Positions 36,249 to 45,241 of a stretch of DNA of 64,000 bases are shown here, one piece after another. Position 1 is the stretch's first letter; each line of letters opens with the position of its first letter. Position numbers and translations under genes: made by a program. A model generated the notes under the pieces. That model had not been told where the DNA came from. It did no database searches and was given only the letters and a program-made list of their open reading frames with translations. The stretch is from Phytohabitans suffuscus (GTDB taxonomy: Bacteria; Actinomycetota; Actinomycetes; Mycobacteriales; Micromonosporaceae): assembly GCF_011764565.1 (NCBI RefSeq), contig NZ_AP022871.1, positions 2,542,001 to 2,606,000 of the forward strand, read 5' to 3'.

Positions 36249-37558
36249 CGGCTCGCCCCGTTCTTCGTGTTCAGATGGGACTGCGCCTCGCGCTCGCTCG
36301 GCAGCGGGCCGTCCACGGTCCAGTAGCGGCGCCCGGCGATGAGCAGCTTCTCGGCGGGGAACTTCGTGATCACCTCGCACCCGTCGGCGGTCACCACGAC
36401 CTCCTCCTCGATCCGGGCCGCGGAGTAGCCGTCGCCGGCCGGCCAGTACGTCTCCAGCGCGAAGACCATGCCCTCTTCGAGCACCTCGGGGTGGTCCAGC
36501 GAGACGAGCCGGCTGAAGACCGGCTTCTCCCAGATGGAGAGGCCGACGCCGTGGCCGTACTGCAGCGCGAACGCGGCCATCTCGTCCGGGAAGCCGAACT
36601 CCTCGGCCCGCGGCCACAGCGACACGATGTCGGCGGTCGTCGTACCCGGCTTGACCAGCGCGATCGCCTGGTCCATGTACTCCCGGCACCGGATGTACGC
36701 GTCGCGCATCCCGCGCGAGGCGCTGCCCACCGCGAAGCAGCGGTAGTAGCAGGTGCGGTAGCCCATGTGGCTGTGCAGGATGTCGAAGAACGCCGGGTCG
36801 CCGGGGCGGATCAGCCGGTCGCTGTAGACGTGGGGATGCGGCGCGCAGCGCTCGCCGGAGATCGCGTTGACGCCCTCGACGTACTCGCTTCCGAGGTCGT
36901 AGAGGACCTTGCTGACCAGTCCCACGCACTCGTTCTCGCGCACGCCCGGGCGCAGGAACTCGTACAGCTCCTCGTACGCCGCGTCGACCATCGCGCACGC
37001 CTGTGCCAGCAGGCTGATCTCGTCGCGGGTCTTGATCCGGCGGGCCTCCAGGAAGACCTGCTGGCCGTCCAGGACGGTCAGCCCCTCGGCCTGCAGCGCC
37101 GCGAGCACCGGCATCTCGACGATGTCGACGCCGATCGGCTGGTCGGCGAGGCCGTGCTCGCGCAGCACGGCGGCGACCTTTCCGGCCACGTCGGCGGCGA
37201 TGCCCGCGTCCGGATGGAACGCGCCGCGCAGCGTGGAGATGCCGGCCCGGGCCCGCTCGGCCCCGTCGAGCCAGGGGTTGTAGAGCTGGTGGTGCCGGGC
37301 GGCGGAGCCGAAGTCCCAGATCACCGGCTCGCCGCCACGCGGGAGCACGGCGAACCGGATGAGCTTGTCCATCGCCCAGGTGCCGATGTGGGTCGAGGTC
37401 AGATATCGAATGTTGGCGAAGTCGAAGGTGAGCAGCGCGCCGAACTCCGAGGCGTCCAGCTGCGCCTTGAGCCGTGCCAGGCGCTCACGGCGCAGCCGAT
37501 CAAGGTCGATGCGCTCTTCCCAGTCGACGGCGTTCGTCCCGAACGTGCGGATAGCCAC
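36245..37558 (-). CDS. M24-fold protein (creatinase/DddP/Xaa-Pro peptidase group) with an incomplete metal site
   Basis: A creatinase-type N-domain (LLTFDFANIRYLTSTHIGTW) precedes the pita-bread C-domain. Of the five usual metal ligands, the first Asp (AFFDILHSHMG), the His (YGHGVGLSIW) and both Glu (FALETYWPA, IEEEVVV) are seen, but the second Asp is replaced (RTCYYRCF where D-x-T/S-R-x is normal). Over its length it resembles the DMSP lyase DddP and creatinase more than true aminopeptidases; both are M24 proteins with changed chemistry. It has 437 residues and is the first gene of the operon, 85 bases downstream of the XRE-cupin regulator. Confidence 0.83.
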   Translation of the reverse strand: MAIRTFGTNAVDWEERIDLDRLRRERLARLKAQLDASEFGALLTFDFANIRYLTSTHIGTWAMDKLIRFAVLPRGGEPVIWDFGSAARHHQLYNPWLDGAERARAGISTLRGAFHPDAGIAADVAGKVAAVLREHGLADQPIGVDIVEMPVLAALQAEGLTVLDGQQVFLEARRIKTRDEISLLAQACAMVDAAYEELYEFLRPGVRENECVGLVSKVLYDLGSEYVEGVNAISGERCAPHPHVYSDRLIRPGDPAFFDILHSHMGYRTCYYRCFAVGSASRGMRDAYIRCREYMDQAIALVKPGTTTADIVSLWPRAEEFGFPDEMAAFALQYGHGVGLSIWEKPVFSRLVSLDHPEVLEEGMVFALETYWPAGDGYSAARIEEEVVVTADGCEVITKFPAEKLLIAGRRYWTVDGPLPSEREAQSHLNTKNGASR

Positions 37559-37599
37559 CGCGTCCTCCTCGCTGAGGCGACATCCCCAGTGAAGGACGT

Positions 37600-37629
37600 G
37601 TTAAGGGCTCGTGTCAAGCGTCACTTAAC
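37600..37629. promoter_or_regulatory. Inverted repeat over a -35 box ahead of the catabolic operon
   Basis: GTTAAG (37600-37605) and CTTAAC (37624-37629) form an inverted repeat. On the minus strand a TTGACA -35 box (37617-37612) lies within it, about 55 bases before the M24 start. This is a good candidate for repression of the operon by the neighbouring XRE-cupin protein. Confidence 0.5.
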
Positions 37630-37643
37630 GGTTGCATGGACGA

Positions 37644-38291
37644 TCAGGGCTCTTCGTGCACGTACCAGACGCCGACGGCCGGGGCGACCCCGTCGTTGCG
37701 GTACCGGTGCGGGGTGCTCGACGCGAACGAGACCGCGTCGCCGGGTCGCAGCAGGTGCTCCTCGAAGCCGAGCGTGAGGGTCAGCTCGCCCTCGATCAGG
37801 AAGCCGTACTCCGAGCCGGAGTGCCGCATGAGCTGGTCGCCGCTGGACGAGCTGCCGCCCGGCGCGTACGTCACCAGCAGGAAGTCGATCCGCGTGCCGG
37901 GCAGGTGGCCGAGGCGCTCCCAGGTCACACCCGAGTCGAGCCGCAGCACCTCGCGCGTCTCGGGGCGCACGACCGGGCCGAGGCGGTGCCCGGCCGGCTG
38001 GGCGAAACCGTGCACCGCCTGGTGCACGCCACCGGTCAGCGACCCTTGCCGCACCGGCGGCAGGGACTCCACCTCCGCGTCGAAGACGTCCTCGACGGAG
38101 ATCTCCAGGGCCTTGGTGATCGAGTAGAGGGTGCTGACCGAGGGACGGCTCTTGCCCGTCTCGATCTGGGAGATCAGGCTCGCCGACACGCCCACCGCCC
38201 GCGCCAGGGCACGAAGGCTCATGCCGTGGCGCAGCCGCGCCTCACGGATGCGCTCGCCGACGGGCGGGAGAGCAGTGGTCACGCACCGCAT
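37644..38291 (-). CDS. XRE-family regulator with a C-terminal cupin sensor domain
   Basis: The N-terminal helix-turn-helix is clear ([20 protein letters not shown], then [19 protein letters not shown]). The C-terminal cupin has [20 protein letters not shown] and [20 protein letters not shown]. Such HTH-cupin proteins usually repress a neighbouring catabolic operon and sense a small molecule in the cupin. It is upstream of, and on the same strand as, the M24-to-dehydrogenase operon. Start may be ATG 38291 or GTG 38282; length is 215 or 212 residues. Confidence 0.9.
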   Translation of the reverse strand: MRCVTTALPPVGERIREARLRHGMSLRALARAVGVSASLISQIETGKSRPSVSTLYSITKALEISVEDVFDAEVESLPPVRQGSLTGGVHQAVHGFAQPAGHRLGPVVRPETREVLRLDSGVTWERLGHLPGTRIDFLLVTYAPGGSSSSGDQLMRHSGSEYGFLIEGELTLTLGFEEHLLRPGDAVSFASSTPHRYRNDGVAPAVGVWYVHEEP

Positions 38292-38303
38292 CGTACAGCC
38301 ATG

Positions 38304-38339
38304 CTGAACAAAATCATCCGAGCCATAGATCGCGTTCAG
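38304..38339. promoter_or_regulatory. Spaced inverted repeat in the divergent promoter region
   Basis: CTGAAC (38304-38309) and GTTCAG (38334-38339) lie 24 bases apart between the XRE-cupin gene and the TrkA-N/RyR gene. The spacing suits a looped or paired regulator site. No direct evidence of binding. Confidence 0.3.
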
Positions 38340-38374
38340 TAATAGAATGGTTACCTTGCGAAGGCGAGGTGTGC

Positions 38375-40096
38375 GTGGCAGGCGACAAGCGATATGCCCC
38401 TGTCGTAGGCATGCGCGCCATCTTCACCGCTGCGGCCGCCCTGTCCCTCCTACTCGGATGCATAGGGCTTCATCAGTATACGGATGGTTCCACCCGTTTT
38501 TCCGACCTGCTCTACGGCGCGCTCCAGCTCTTCGTCCTGGAGTCGCCGGCGACCGGCGACGACGGCCCGTACCCCATCCCGCTGGAGATCGCCCGCTTCG
38601 CCGCACCCGCCGTCACGTTCTACGCGCTGGTCGAGGCCCTCCGGCTGGTCTTCGCCTCCGAGGCGGAGCGGCTGCGCGCCAGGCGGGCGCGCGGCCACGT
38701 CGTCGTGTGTGGCGACGGTCCGATGGCGACCAGCCTTTCCCGGCAGCTGCGGGCCACCGGGCACCGGGTCGTGCACATCGCGGAGAGCCGCACCGATCCG
38801 CCGGACGGCGGCCGCCGCCGTCCACTGTGGGTGCTCGGCGACGCCCGCAACCCGGACGTGCTGCGGGCGGCGGGGGTCGCGCACGCGAGCGCCCTCTACG
38901 CGTGCGCGGAAGACAGCGCCACCAACACGGCTATCGCGCTCGCGGCCGGGCGCCGGCAGCGCGGCGAGCGGCCGCTCGCGGTGTACGCCCAGGTGCAGGA
39001 CCCCGAGCTGTGTCTGGCCCTGCAGGCGCGACACCTGGGCACGAGCGACCCGCCGGCGATCCGTCTCGACTTCTTCAACATCGACGACCTGGCCGCGCGC
39101 TACCTGCTCGCCGAAGACCCGATCATCCCGCCGCTCGACCGGCCCCCGCGGTTTCTCGTCATCGGCGCGACGGCGTTCGGGCGCGCGACGATCGTGGAGC
39201 TGGCCCGGCAGTGGCGGGTGCTCCCGTCGGCCGCGATGTGGCGGGTCGAGGTGACCGTGGTCGACGACTCGGCCAGCCAGGTGATCGACGAGCTGACCTT
39301 CCGGTACCCGTTCCTGAGCAAGGCTTGCGACCTGAGGCCGTACGACGGGGATCTGCTCTCGACGCTCGGCGACGAGCGCGGCCCGGCCGCCCCCGACCGG
39401 GTGTTCATCTGCTACGAGGACGAGCAGCGGGCGCTCAAGATCGCCCTGGTCGCCGACCGGCTGTGGCGGGGCGGTCCGGGCACGGTGATCGTCCGGCAGG
39501 ACCAGCTCGCGACGCTGCAGGACGCCTTCGACGGCGCCCGCGACGAGCGGCTCTTCGACGAGGTGTCCGGCACGCTGCGCCTGTTCGGCGTCGTCGACGC
39601 GGCCTGCGACCCCGGCATCATCCGCGACGACCTCGGCGAGCGCCTCGCCCGCGTGATCCACGAGTGCTACCTGGTCGCCCGCCAGGGACGCGGCGACCTG
39701 GTGGACGGCACGCCCTCGCTGGTCCCCTGGCCGCGCCTGCCGGAGCGGCTCCAGCGGGAAAACCGCGCCCAGGCCGCCGACATCGGCCGGAAGCTCCGCG
39801 CGATCGACTGTGTGCTCGCACCCCGCGTGGCGGCCGGGGGCGAGCACACACTCACCGCCGCGGAGGTCACCCTGCTGGCCACCATGGAGCACGAACGGTG
39901 GCTGCGCGCCCGCCTGCGTGAGGGCTGGCGCTTCGCCGAGGAACGCGACGACGACCGTATGCTGCACCCGGCCATACGGCGTTGGGTCGACCTGCCGGAG
40001 GCCCTCCGGACGGTAAACTCCGACGCCATACGCGAGCTCCCCTCGATGCTCGCCGATTCCGGCTTTCGGATCGTGCGAATGAGGGAGGTTTCGTGA
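38375..40096 (+). CDS. Membrane-anchored TrkA-N / RyR-domain protein
   Basis: Two membrane segments lie at the N-terminus (about residues 14-32, AIFTAAAALSLLLGCIGL, and 72-95, FAAPAVTFYALVEALRLVF), linked by a region with FSDLLYGALQLFVLES, typical of TrkA-linked channel-like modules. Two Rossmann units follow: HVVVCGDGPMATSLSRQL and RFLVIGATAFGRATIVELAR, the RCK/TrkA-N type that binds NAD or related nucleotides. The last 75 residues (EHERWLRARLREGWRFAEER, then HPAIRRWVDLPEALRTVNSD) are a RyR domain as found in ryanodine receptors. GTG 38375 has a GAGG site five bases upstream and gives 573 residues. It overlaps the SLOG gene by one base. I infer a nucleotide-sensing membrane effector. Confidence 0.85.
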   Translation: MAGDKRYAPVVGMRAIFTAAAALSLLLGCIGLHQYTDGSTRFSDLLYGALQLFVLESPATGDDGPYPIPLEIARFAAPAVTFYALVEALRLVFASEAERLRARRARGHVVVCGDGPMATSLSRQLRATGHRVVHIAESRTDPPDGGRRRPLWVLGDARNPDVLRAAGVAHASALYACAEDSATNTAIALAAGRRQRGERPLAVYAQVQDPELCLALQARHLGTSDPPAIRLDFFNIDDLAARYLLAEDPIIPPLDRPPRFLVIGATAFGRATIVELARQWRVLPSAAMWRVEVTVVDDSASQVIDELTFRYPFLSKACDLRPYDGDLLSTLGDERGPAAPDRVFICYEDEQRALKIALVADRLWRGGPGTVIVRQDQLATLQDAFDGARDERLFDEVSGTLRLFGVVDAACDPGIIRDDLGERLARVIHECYLVARQGRGDLVDGTPSLVPWPRLPERLQRENRAQAADIGRKLRAIDCVLAPRVAAGGEHTLTAAEVTLLATMEHERWLRARLREGWRFAEERDDDRMLHPAIRRWVDLPEALRTVNSDAIRELPSMLADSGFRIVRMREVS

Positions 40097-40569
40097 TGGC
40101 ACGGATCGGGATCACCGGGCATGCCCGCCTGGCCGGCGACACGTCGAGTCTGGTCTACAAGGCGTTGACCACCGAGCTGCGTCGCTACACGGGCGGCAAG
40201 CTGCACGGCATCACCTGCCTGTGCGACGGCGTCGACCAGATCTTCGCCCGCGCGGTGATCGAGCGGGGCGGCGACCTCGCGGTGGTGCTGCCGGCCGACG
40301 ACTACCGGGAGCGCCTTGTCGACCGCGACGACTTCGACCGCCTGCTGGGCAAGGCGGCGCAGGTGTCGCGGATGCCGTTCCGCCACTCCGACCGGCAGGC
40401 GTACAAGGCGGCCAGCGAAGAGGTGCTACGCCGGTGCGACCTGCTCCTGGCGGTCTGGGACGGGATGCCGTCCCGCGAGGTCGGCGACACCGCCGACGTC
40501 GTCGCCACCGCCTGGAAGGACGGCGTGCCGGTGGTGGTCCTGTGGCCGGCGGGCGCCCGCCGCGCCTGA
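40096..40569 (+). CDS. SLOG-superfamily (YpsA/LOG-like) nucleotide-binding protein
   Basis: The 157-residue protein opens MARIGITGHARLAGDTSSLV, the GITGH signature of SLOG-type Rossmann proteins, and continues with LCDGVDQIFARAV, VVLPADDYRERL and the late LLLAVWDGMPSREVGDTADV, where the nucleotide-facing loop lies. SLOG proteins bind or process nucleotide-derived ligands, and many occur in predicted conflict and signalling operons. A GGGAGG site at 40083-40088 supports ATG 40096, whose A is the last base of the upstream stop (TGATG). Coupled expression implies joint function with the TrkA-N/RyR protein. Confidence 0.83.
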   Translation: MARIGITGHARLAGDTSSLVYKALTTELRRYTGGKLHGITCLCDGVDQIFARAVIERGGDLAVVLPADDYRERLVDRDDFDRLLGKAAQVSRMPFRHSDRQAYKAASEEVLRRCDLLLAVWDGMPSREVGDTADVVATAWKDGVPVVVLWPAGARRA

Positions 40570-40573
40570 GCGT

Positions 40574-41543
40574 TCACTCCAGGTGGTAGCGGAGCCACCG
40601 CAGCTGGCGGCGTACGTGCACGGCCTCGCCGCCCTCGTGGTGGTTGAACGGGTACGCGTAGAGCACCCGGTCGTCGGCGCCGTACCGGTTGTACGCCGCG
40701 TAGACCGTGCTCGGCGGGCACACCGTGTCGCGCAGCCCGACGCCGAAGTGCGCCGCCGCCCTGGCCCGGCGCGCGAAGGCGACACCGTCCACGTAGGACA
40801 GTGTGCGCCGGACCGCCTCCTCGGCCTCCCGGTGCACGGCCAGGAACGTGACGATCTCGCCGTACGGCGCCGCGTCGGTGATGTCGATCGCGCGCTGGAC
40901 GTGGCACATGAACGGGGCGGTGGTGAGCAGCGCGGCGAGGTCGGGCACGAGCCCGGCGACCGCGAGCGCGAGCCCGCCGCCCTGGCTGTTGCCGGCGACG
41001 GCGACCCGCGCCGGGTCGACGCCGGGCAGCGCGCGGACCGCCTCCACGGCGCGCACCCCGTCGGTGACGAGCCGGCGGTAGTAGTAGTCGTGCGGGTCGA
41101 GGATGCCGCGGGTGACCGGCCCCGGCCCGCCCAGCGCGGCGCCGTGCGGGTCGGGGGTGTCGCCGCCGGTGCCGTACTGCCCGCCCTGCCCCGGGAGTCC
41201 ATGAGCAGGTGGGCGTAGCCGGCGGCCGGCCAGGTGAGCCGCTCGTGCGGCAGCCCCGACCGCGGCCGTACCCCAGGAACTCCACCACCGCCGGGATGGG
41301 ATCGTCCACACCGGCCGGTCGTGTGTACCACGCCCGGATCGGGTCACCGCCGTAGCCGGCGAACGCCAGGTCCCACGTGTCCACAAGCGACAGCTCGTTC
41401 TGGTGCGGCTGTAGGTCGACGAGGATCGGCTTCGCCGCTGCTGACTCCACAGTGGAGCGCCAGAACGCGTCGAAGTCGCGCGGCTCGGGCACGTCCGGCG
41501 TGTACCGCTCCAGCTGCTCCAGCGGCAGGTCGAACAGCGCCAT
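40574..41543 (-). CDS. Acetyl xylan esterase / cephalosporin-C deacetylase family, two one-base frameshifts
   Basis: This alpha/beta-hydrolase removes acetyl groups from xylo-oligosaccharides. It begins MALFDLPLEQLERYTPDVPE, and the serine nucleophile is in VAVAGNSQGGGLALAV. The catalytic Asp is in GLRDTVCPPSTVYAAYN and the His in FNHHEGGEA. Two sites, near 41253 and 41188, each lack one base; repaired, the middle reads GYGRGRGLPHERLTWPAAGY, then LLMDSRGQGGQYGTGGDTPD, and the whole gene gives 323 residues, the family length. It follows the LacI gene with a one-base overlap (TGATG) and belongs to the xylan locus. Confidence 0.86.
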
Positions 41544-42580
41544 CAGTCCGCCCGCCCGAAGGGTGCCGTGGACTCCCGGACGATCAGCTCGGTCACGAGG
41601 TCGATCCGGCTGGTGGCCGGCTCCTCGCCCCGCGCCAGGTCGAGCAGCATCCGGGTGGCGGTGCCGGCCATGTCGCGCAGCGGCTGGTTGACCGTGGTGA
41701 GCGCCGGGCCGATCCAGGTGGCCACCGGCAGGTTGTCGTAGCCGACCACGGACAGGTCGCGCGGGACGTCGAGACCGAGCTGGCGGGCCGCCCGCATCAC
41801 GCCCATCGCCTGGATGTCCGAGCCGGCGAAGATGGCCGTCGGGCGGTCGGGGCGTCGCAGCAGCTCCAGGCCGTGGTCGTTGCCGCTGTGCGCGGCGAAG
41901 TTGCCGAACCGCACAAGCTCGGGGTCGACCGCCACGCCGGCCTCGTCGTGCGCCGAGCGGAAGCCGGCGACCCGGGCCCGGCTGCACAGCACGTCCTCCG
42001 GCCCGGAGATCACCGCGATCCGGCGATGCCCCAGCTCCAGCAGGTGGCGGGCGGCGAGAAGGCCGCCGTTCCAGTTGTTGGAACCGACGGTGGGCACCGA
42101 CGCGGACGTCGCGCTGTCGGTGTCGACGACGACGAACGGGATCCGCTGCCGCTGGAGCTGGCGCTGCTGCACCTGGGCGAGGTGGCAGAGCACGAGGAGC
42201 ACACCGAGCGGCCGCCGGGCGTACACGCTGTCGAGCCACTGCTGCGACGGGCTGTGCGCGCCGTCGAGCTGGGAGAGCACGATGTCGACCTTGGCGCTGG
42301 CGGTCACCGCCTCGACGCCCTTGATGATCTCGATCGCCCACGCCGTGTCGAACTCGTGGAAGACCAGGTCGATCTGCCGGGTGGTGGCCGGCTGGCGGTT
42401 GGCGCGGCGGCGGTAGCGGTGGCGCTCCAGGCTCGCCTCGACGCGCGCGCGGGTCTCCGGAGCGACGTCCGCGCGCCCGTTGAGGACCTTGGACACGGTC
42501 GTGACGGAGACGCCGACCTCGTCGGCGATGGTGGCGATCGTGGCGGATCCGGGCTTGGCGACCGGAGGTGGAACGGTCAT
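41543..42580 (-). CDS. LacI-family transcriptional regulator of the xylan/oligosaccharide locus
   Basis: The DNA-binding headpiece and hinge read ATIATIADEVGVSVTTVSKV then LNGRADVAPETRARVEASLE. The sugar-binding domain has VVDTDSATSASVPTVGSNNW, AVISGPEDVLCSRARVAGFR and VVGYDNLPVATWIGPALTTV. Length is 345 residues from ATG 42580. It is divergent from the GH3-transporter operon and co-directional with the acetyl esterase. Palindromic sites ahead of GH3 and GH67 are likely targets. The inducer is probably a xylo-, aldouronic- or gluco-oligosaccharide. Confidence 0.93.
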   Translation of the reverse strand: MTVPPPVAKPGSATIATIADEVGVSVTTVSKVLNGRADVAPETRARVEASLERHRYRRRANRQPATTRQIDLVFHEFDTAWAIEIIKGVEAVTASAKVDIVLSQLDGAHSPSQQWLDSVYARRPLGVLLVLCHLAQVQQRQLQRQRIPFVVVDTDSATSASVPTVGSNNWNGGLLAARHLLELGHRRIAVISGPEDVLCSRARVAGFRSAHDEAGVAVDPELVRFGNFAAHSGNDHGLELLRRPDRPTAIFAGSDIQAMGVMRAARQLGLDVPRDLSVVGYDNLPVATWIGPALTTVNQPLRDMAGTATRMLLDLARGEEPATSRIDLVTELIVRESTAPFGRAD

Positions 42581-42601
42581 CGAAAACTCACGCAGCCTAC
42601 T

Positions 42602-42613
42602 CGGAAGTTTCGG
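42602..42613. promoter_or_regulatory. LacI-type operator candidate 1
   Basis: CGGAAGTTTCGG, a near-palindrome, lies 22 bases upstream of the LacI start. It resembles the site at 42783-42794 and suggests autoregulation. Confidence 0.4.
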
Positions 42614-42727
42614 CCGACTCCGCCACGGGCGACCCGACGATGGCCAGCCTCGCCAAGGCCGGGGGCAGCCGCGCCCAGGCATGACCCAAAGGACCATACA
42701 CCAAGTTGACCATTGCAATCGACCCTC

Positions 42728-42757
42728 TTGACATCGATCGGTAACGACGCCTAAGTT
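42728..42757 (+). promoter_or_regulatory. Promoter of the GH3-transporter operon
   Basis: A TTGACA -35 box (42728-42733) and a TAAGTT -10 box (42752-42757) are 18 bases apart, about 92 bases ahead of the GH3 start codon. Confidence 0.55.
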
Positions 42758-42782
42758 GCCGCCATATGTAACGGAGTTGTTG

Positions 42783-42794
42783 CGGAAATTTTCG
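42783..42794. promoter_or_regulatory. LacI-type operator candidate 2
   Basis: CGGAAATTTTCG is an imperfect palindrome centred about 31 bases downstream of the -10 box. A bound repressor here would block transcription through the leader of the GH3 operon. Confidence 0.5.
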
Positions 42795-42848
42795 AGCATT
42801 CGACTCCGTCGGTGCGGCGATACACGCCTCGTCCATCGAAGGGGTGGC

Positions 42849-45241
42849 ATGGCAGGTCAGGTACCGGTCGAGACGGAGCCCGCGCCCGCGCAAGCGCCGT
42901 GGCGCGACCCGAAGCTGTCGCCGACCGAGCGGGCCGAGGCGCTCCTGCCGCTCATGACGGTCGAGGAGAAGCTCGCCCAACTCGTGGGCGTCTGGGTCGG
43001 TGCCGACGCCGAGGGCGGCGGGGTCGCTCCGCACCAGGCCGACATGATGGGCGGCGCGCCGTGGAGCGAGGTCATCCGGTACGGGCTGGGCCAGCTCACC
43101 CGACCGTTCGGCACCGCACCCGTCGACCCGGTCCTCGGCGCGCGCTCGCTGGCCGTCTCCCAGGCCGAGATCGTGGCGGCGAGCCGCTTCGGCATCCCGG
43201 CGCAGGTGCACGAGGAGTGCCTGACCGGGTTCGCCACGTGGCGCGCGACGGCGTACCCGACGCCGCTGTGCTGGGGTGCCGCCTTCGACCCCGACCTGGT
43301 CGAGGAGATGGCCGGGCACATCGGCCGCTCGATGCGCGCCGCGGGTGTGCACCAGGGGCTGGCACCCGTGGTGGACGTGACCCGCGACTACCGCTGGGGC
43401 CGCACCGAGGAGACGATCGGCGAGGACCCGTACCTGGTCGGCACCGTGGGCGCCGCGTACGTGCGGGGCCTGGAGGGCGCCGGCGTCGTCGCCACGCTCA
43501 AGCACTTCGCCGGCTACTCGGCGTCGCGCGGCGGCCGCAACCACGCGCCGGTCCACATGGGACGGCGCGAGTTGGCCGACGTGGTCCTCCCGCCTTTCGA
43601 GATGGCGCTGCGGCTCGGTGGCGCCCGCTCGGTGATGAACTCGTACGCCGAGATCGACGGTGTCCCCGTCGCGGCCGACGGGACCCTGCTGACCGGCCTG
43701 CTCCGCGACGAGTGGGGCTTCACCGGCACGGTCGTCTCGGACTACTTCGCGGTGAGGTTCCTGCAGACGCTGCACGCCGTCGCCGCCGACGCGGTCGAGG
43801 CCGCCGCGCTGGCCCTGCGCGCCGGGATCGACGTCGAGCTGCCCACTGTGGACGCTTTCGGCCCGGCCCTGGTCGAGGCCGTGCGCGCGGGTGTCGTGGA
43901 CGAGGCGCTGGTCGACCGCGCCGTGCTCCGCGTGCTGACCCAGAAGGCCGAGCTGGGGCTGCTCGACGAGGGGTGGCAGCCGCTCCCCGAGGGCGCCGAC
44001 CGGCTCCGCTTCGACGACGAGACCGGCCGCGACATCGCGCTGCGCCTGGCCCGGCAGTCGGTCGTCCTGGTGCGCAACGAGGGCGGCGTGCTGCCGCTGG
44101 CGCCCGGCGCGCGGGTGGCGCTGGTCGGCCCGGTCGCGGACGACCCGCTGGCCATGCTCGGCTGCTACGCGTTTCCGACCCACGTCGGCGTGCAGCACCC
44201 CGACCACGAGGTCGGCGTGGAGATCCGCACGCTGCGCGACGCCCTCTCCCGGTTGGTCCCGCACCTGGCGTACGCGCCGGGCTGTGGCATCACCGGCGAC
44301 GACACCTCGGGCATCGCCGCCGCGGCGGCCATCGCTGCGCGCAGCGACGTCTGCGTGGTCGCGGTGGGCGACCGGGCCGGGCTCTTCGGGCGGGGCACGT
44401 CGGGCGAGGGCTGCGACGCCGCCGACCTGCGCCTTCCGGGGGTCCAGGCCGAGCTGGTACGGGCGGTGCTGGCGACCGGTACGCCGGTGGTCCTGGTGCT
44501 GCTCTCCGGCCGGCCGTACGCGATCGGCGACGACCTCGACCCGGCCGGGGCCATCGTGCAGGCGTTCTTCCCCGGGCAGCGGGGCGGGCAGGCGCTCGCC
44601 GAGGTGCTCACCGGCGCGGCCGACCCGTCCGGGCGGCTGCCCGTCGGCATCCCCGCGACGCCGGTGGCCTGCCCACGACCTACCTGTCACCGCCGCTGGG
44701 CCGCCGCACCCAGGTGTCCTCGGTGGACCCGACGCCGGCGTTCGCGTTCGGGCACGGCCTCAGCTACACGACGTTCGAGTGGTGCGACGCCGCCGGCGAC
44801 GCGCAGTGGCCGGTCGACGGCGACGCGACCGTGCGGGTGACCGTCCGCAACACCGGGACGCGGGCCGGCACCGAGGTCGTCCAGCTCTACCTGCACGACC
44901 CGGTCGCCCAGGTCACCCGGCCGGTCGTGCGCCTCGTCGGGTTCACCCGCGTGCCGCTGGAGCCGGGCGAGAGCGCGCGGGTGACGTTCACCGTCCCCGC
45001 CGACGTCACCGCCTTCACCGGACTGCGTGGCCGCCGCGTCGTCGAGCCGGGCGACGTGGAGCTGCGCTTCGGCCGGTCGGCCGGCGACTTCGTGGCCGCG
45101 GTGCCCCTGCGCTTGGCCGGTGACGAGCGCGAGGTCGGCCACGAGCGCCGCTTCCAGGCCGTGGCCAGGGTCGACCGCGGCACCCCGGTACCGCGGCAGA
45201 GCGTTCGAGAGGGGCAGGGCGCGGGGGAGACCACCGCATGA
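42849..45241 (+). CDS. GH3 beta-glycosidase (beta-glucosidase/beta-xylosidase), one-base frameshift
   Basis: This cytoplasmic exo-glycosidase has the GH3 (beta/alpha) barrel with KHFAGYSASRGGRNHAPV and the nucleophile D298 in TGTVVSDYFAV, the alpha/beta sandwich with SGRPYAIGDDLDPAGAIVQA, and a C-terminal fibronectin-III-like domain (VRNTGTRAGTEVVQLYLHDP). At 44651-44654 a run of four C lacks one; restored, it reads LPVGIPRDAGGLPTTYLSPP. The repaired length is 797 residues. A GAAGGGG site precedes ATG 42849, and there is no signal peptide. The stop overlaps the permease start (ATGA). Substrate preference between glucosides and xylosides is not resolved. Confidence 0.9.

Noticed and set aside
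44651..44654. Programmed ribosomal frameshifting in GH3 and similar genes
   Set aside because: No slippery heptamer or downstream structure is shared among the sites, and the same one-base loss recurs in unrelated genes.
42849..45241. Secretion of the GH3, GH42 and GH67 enzymes
   Set aside because: None has an N-terminal hydrophobic signal; their N-termini are hydrophilic and begin close to the catalytic domains.
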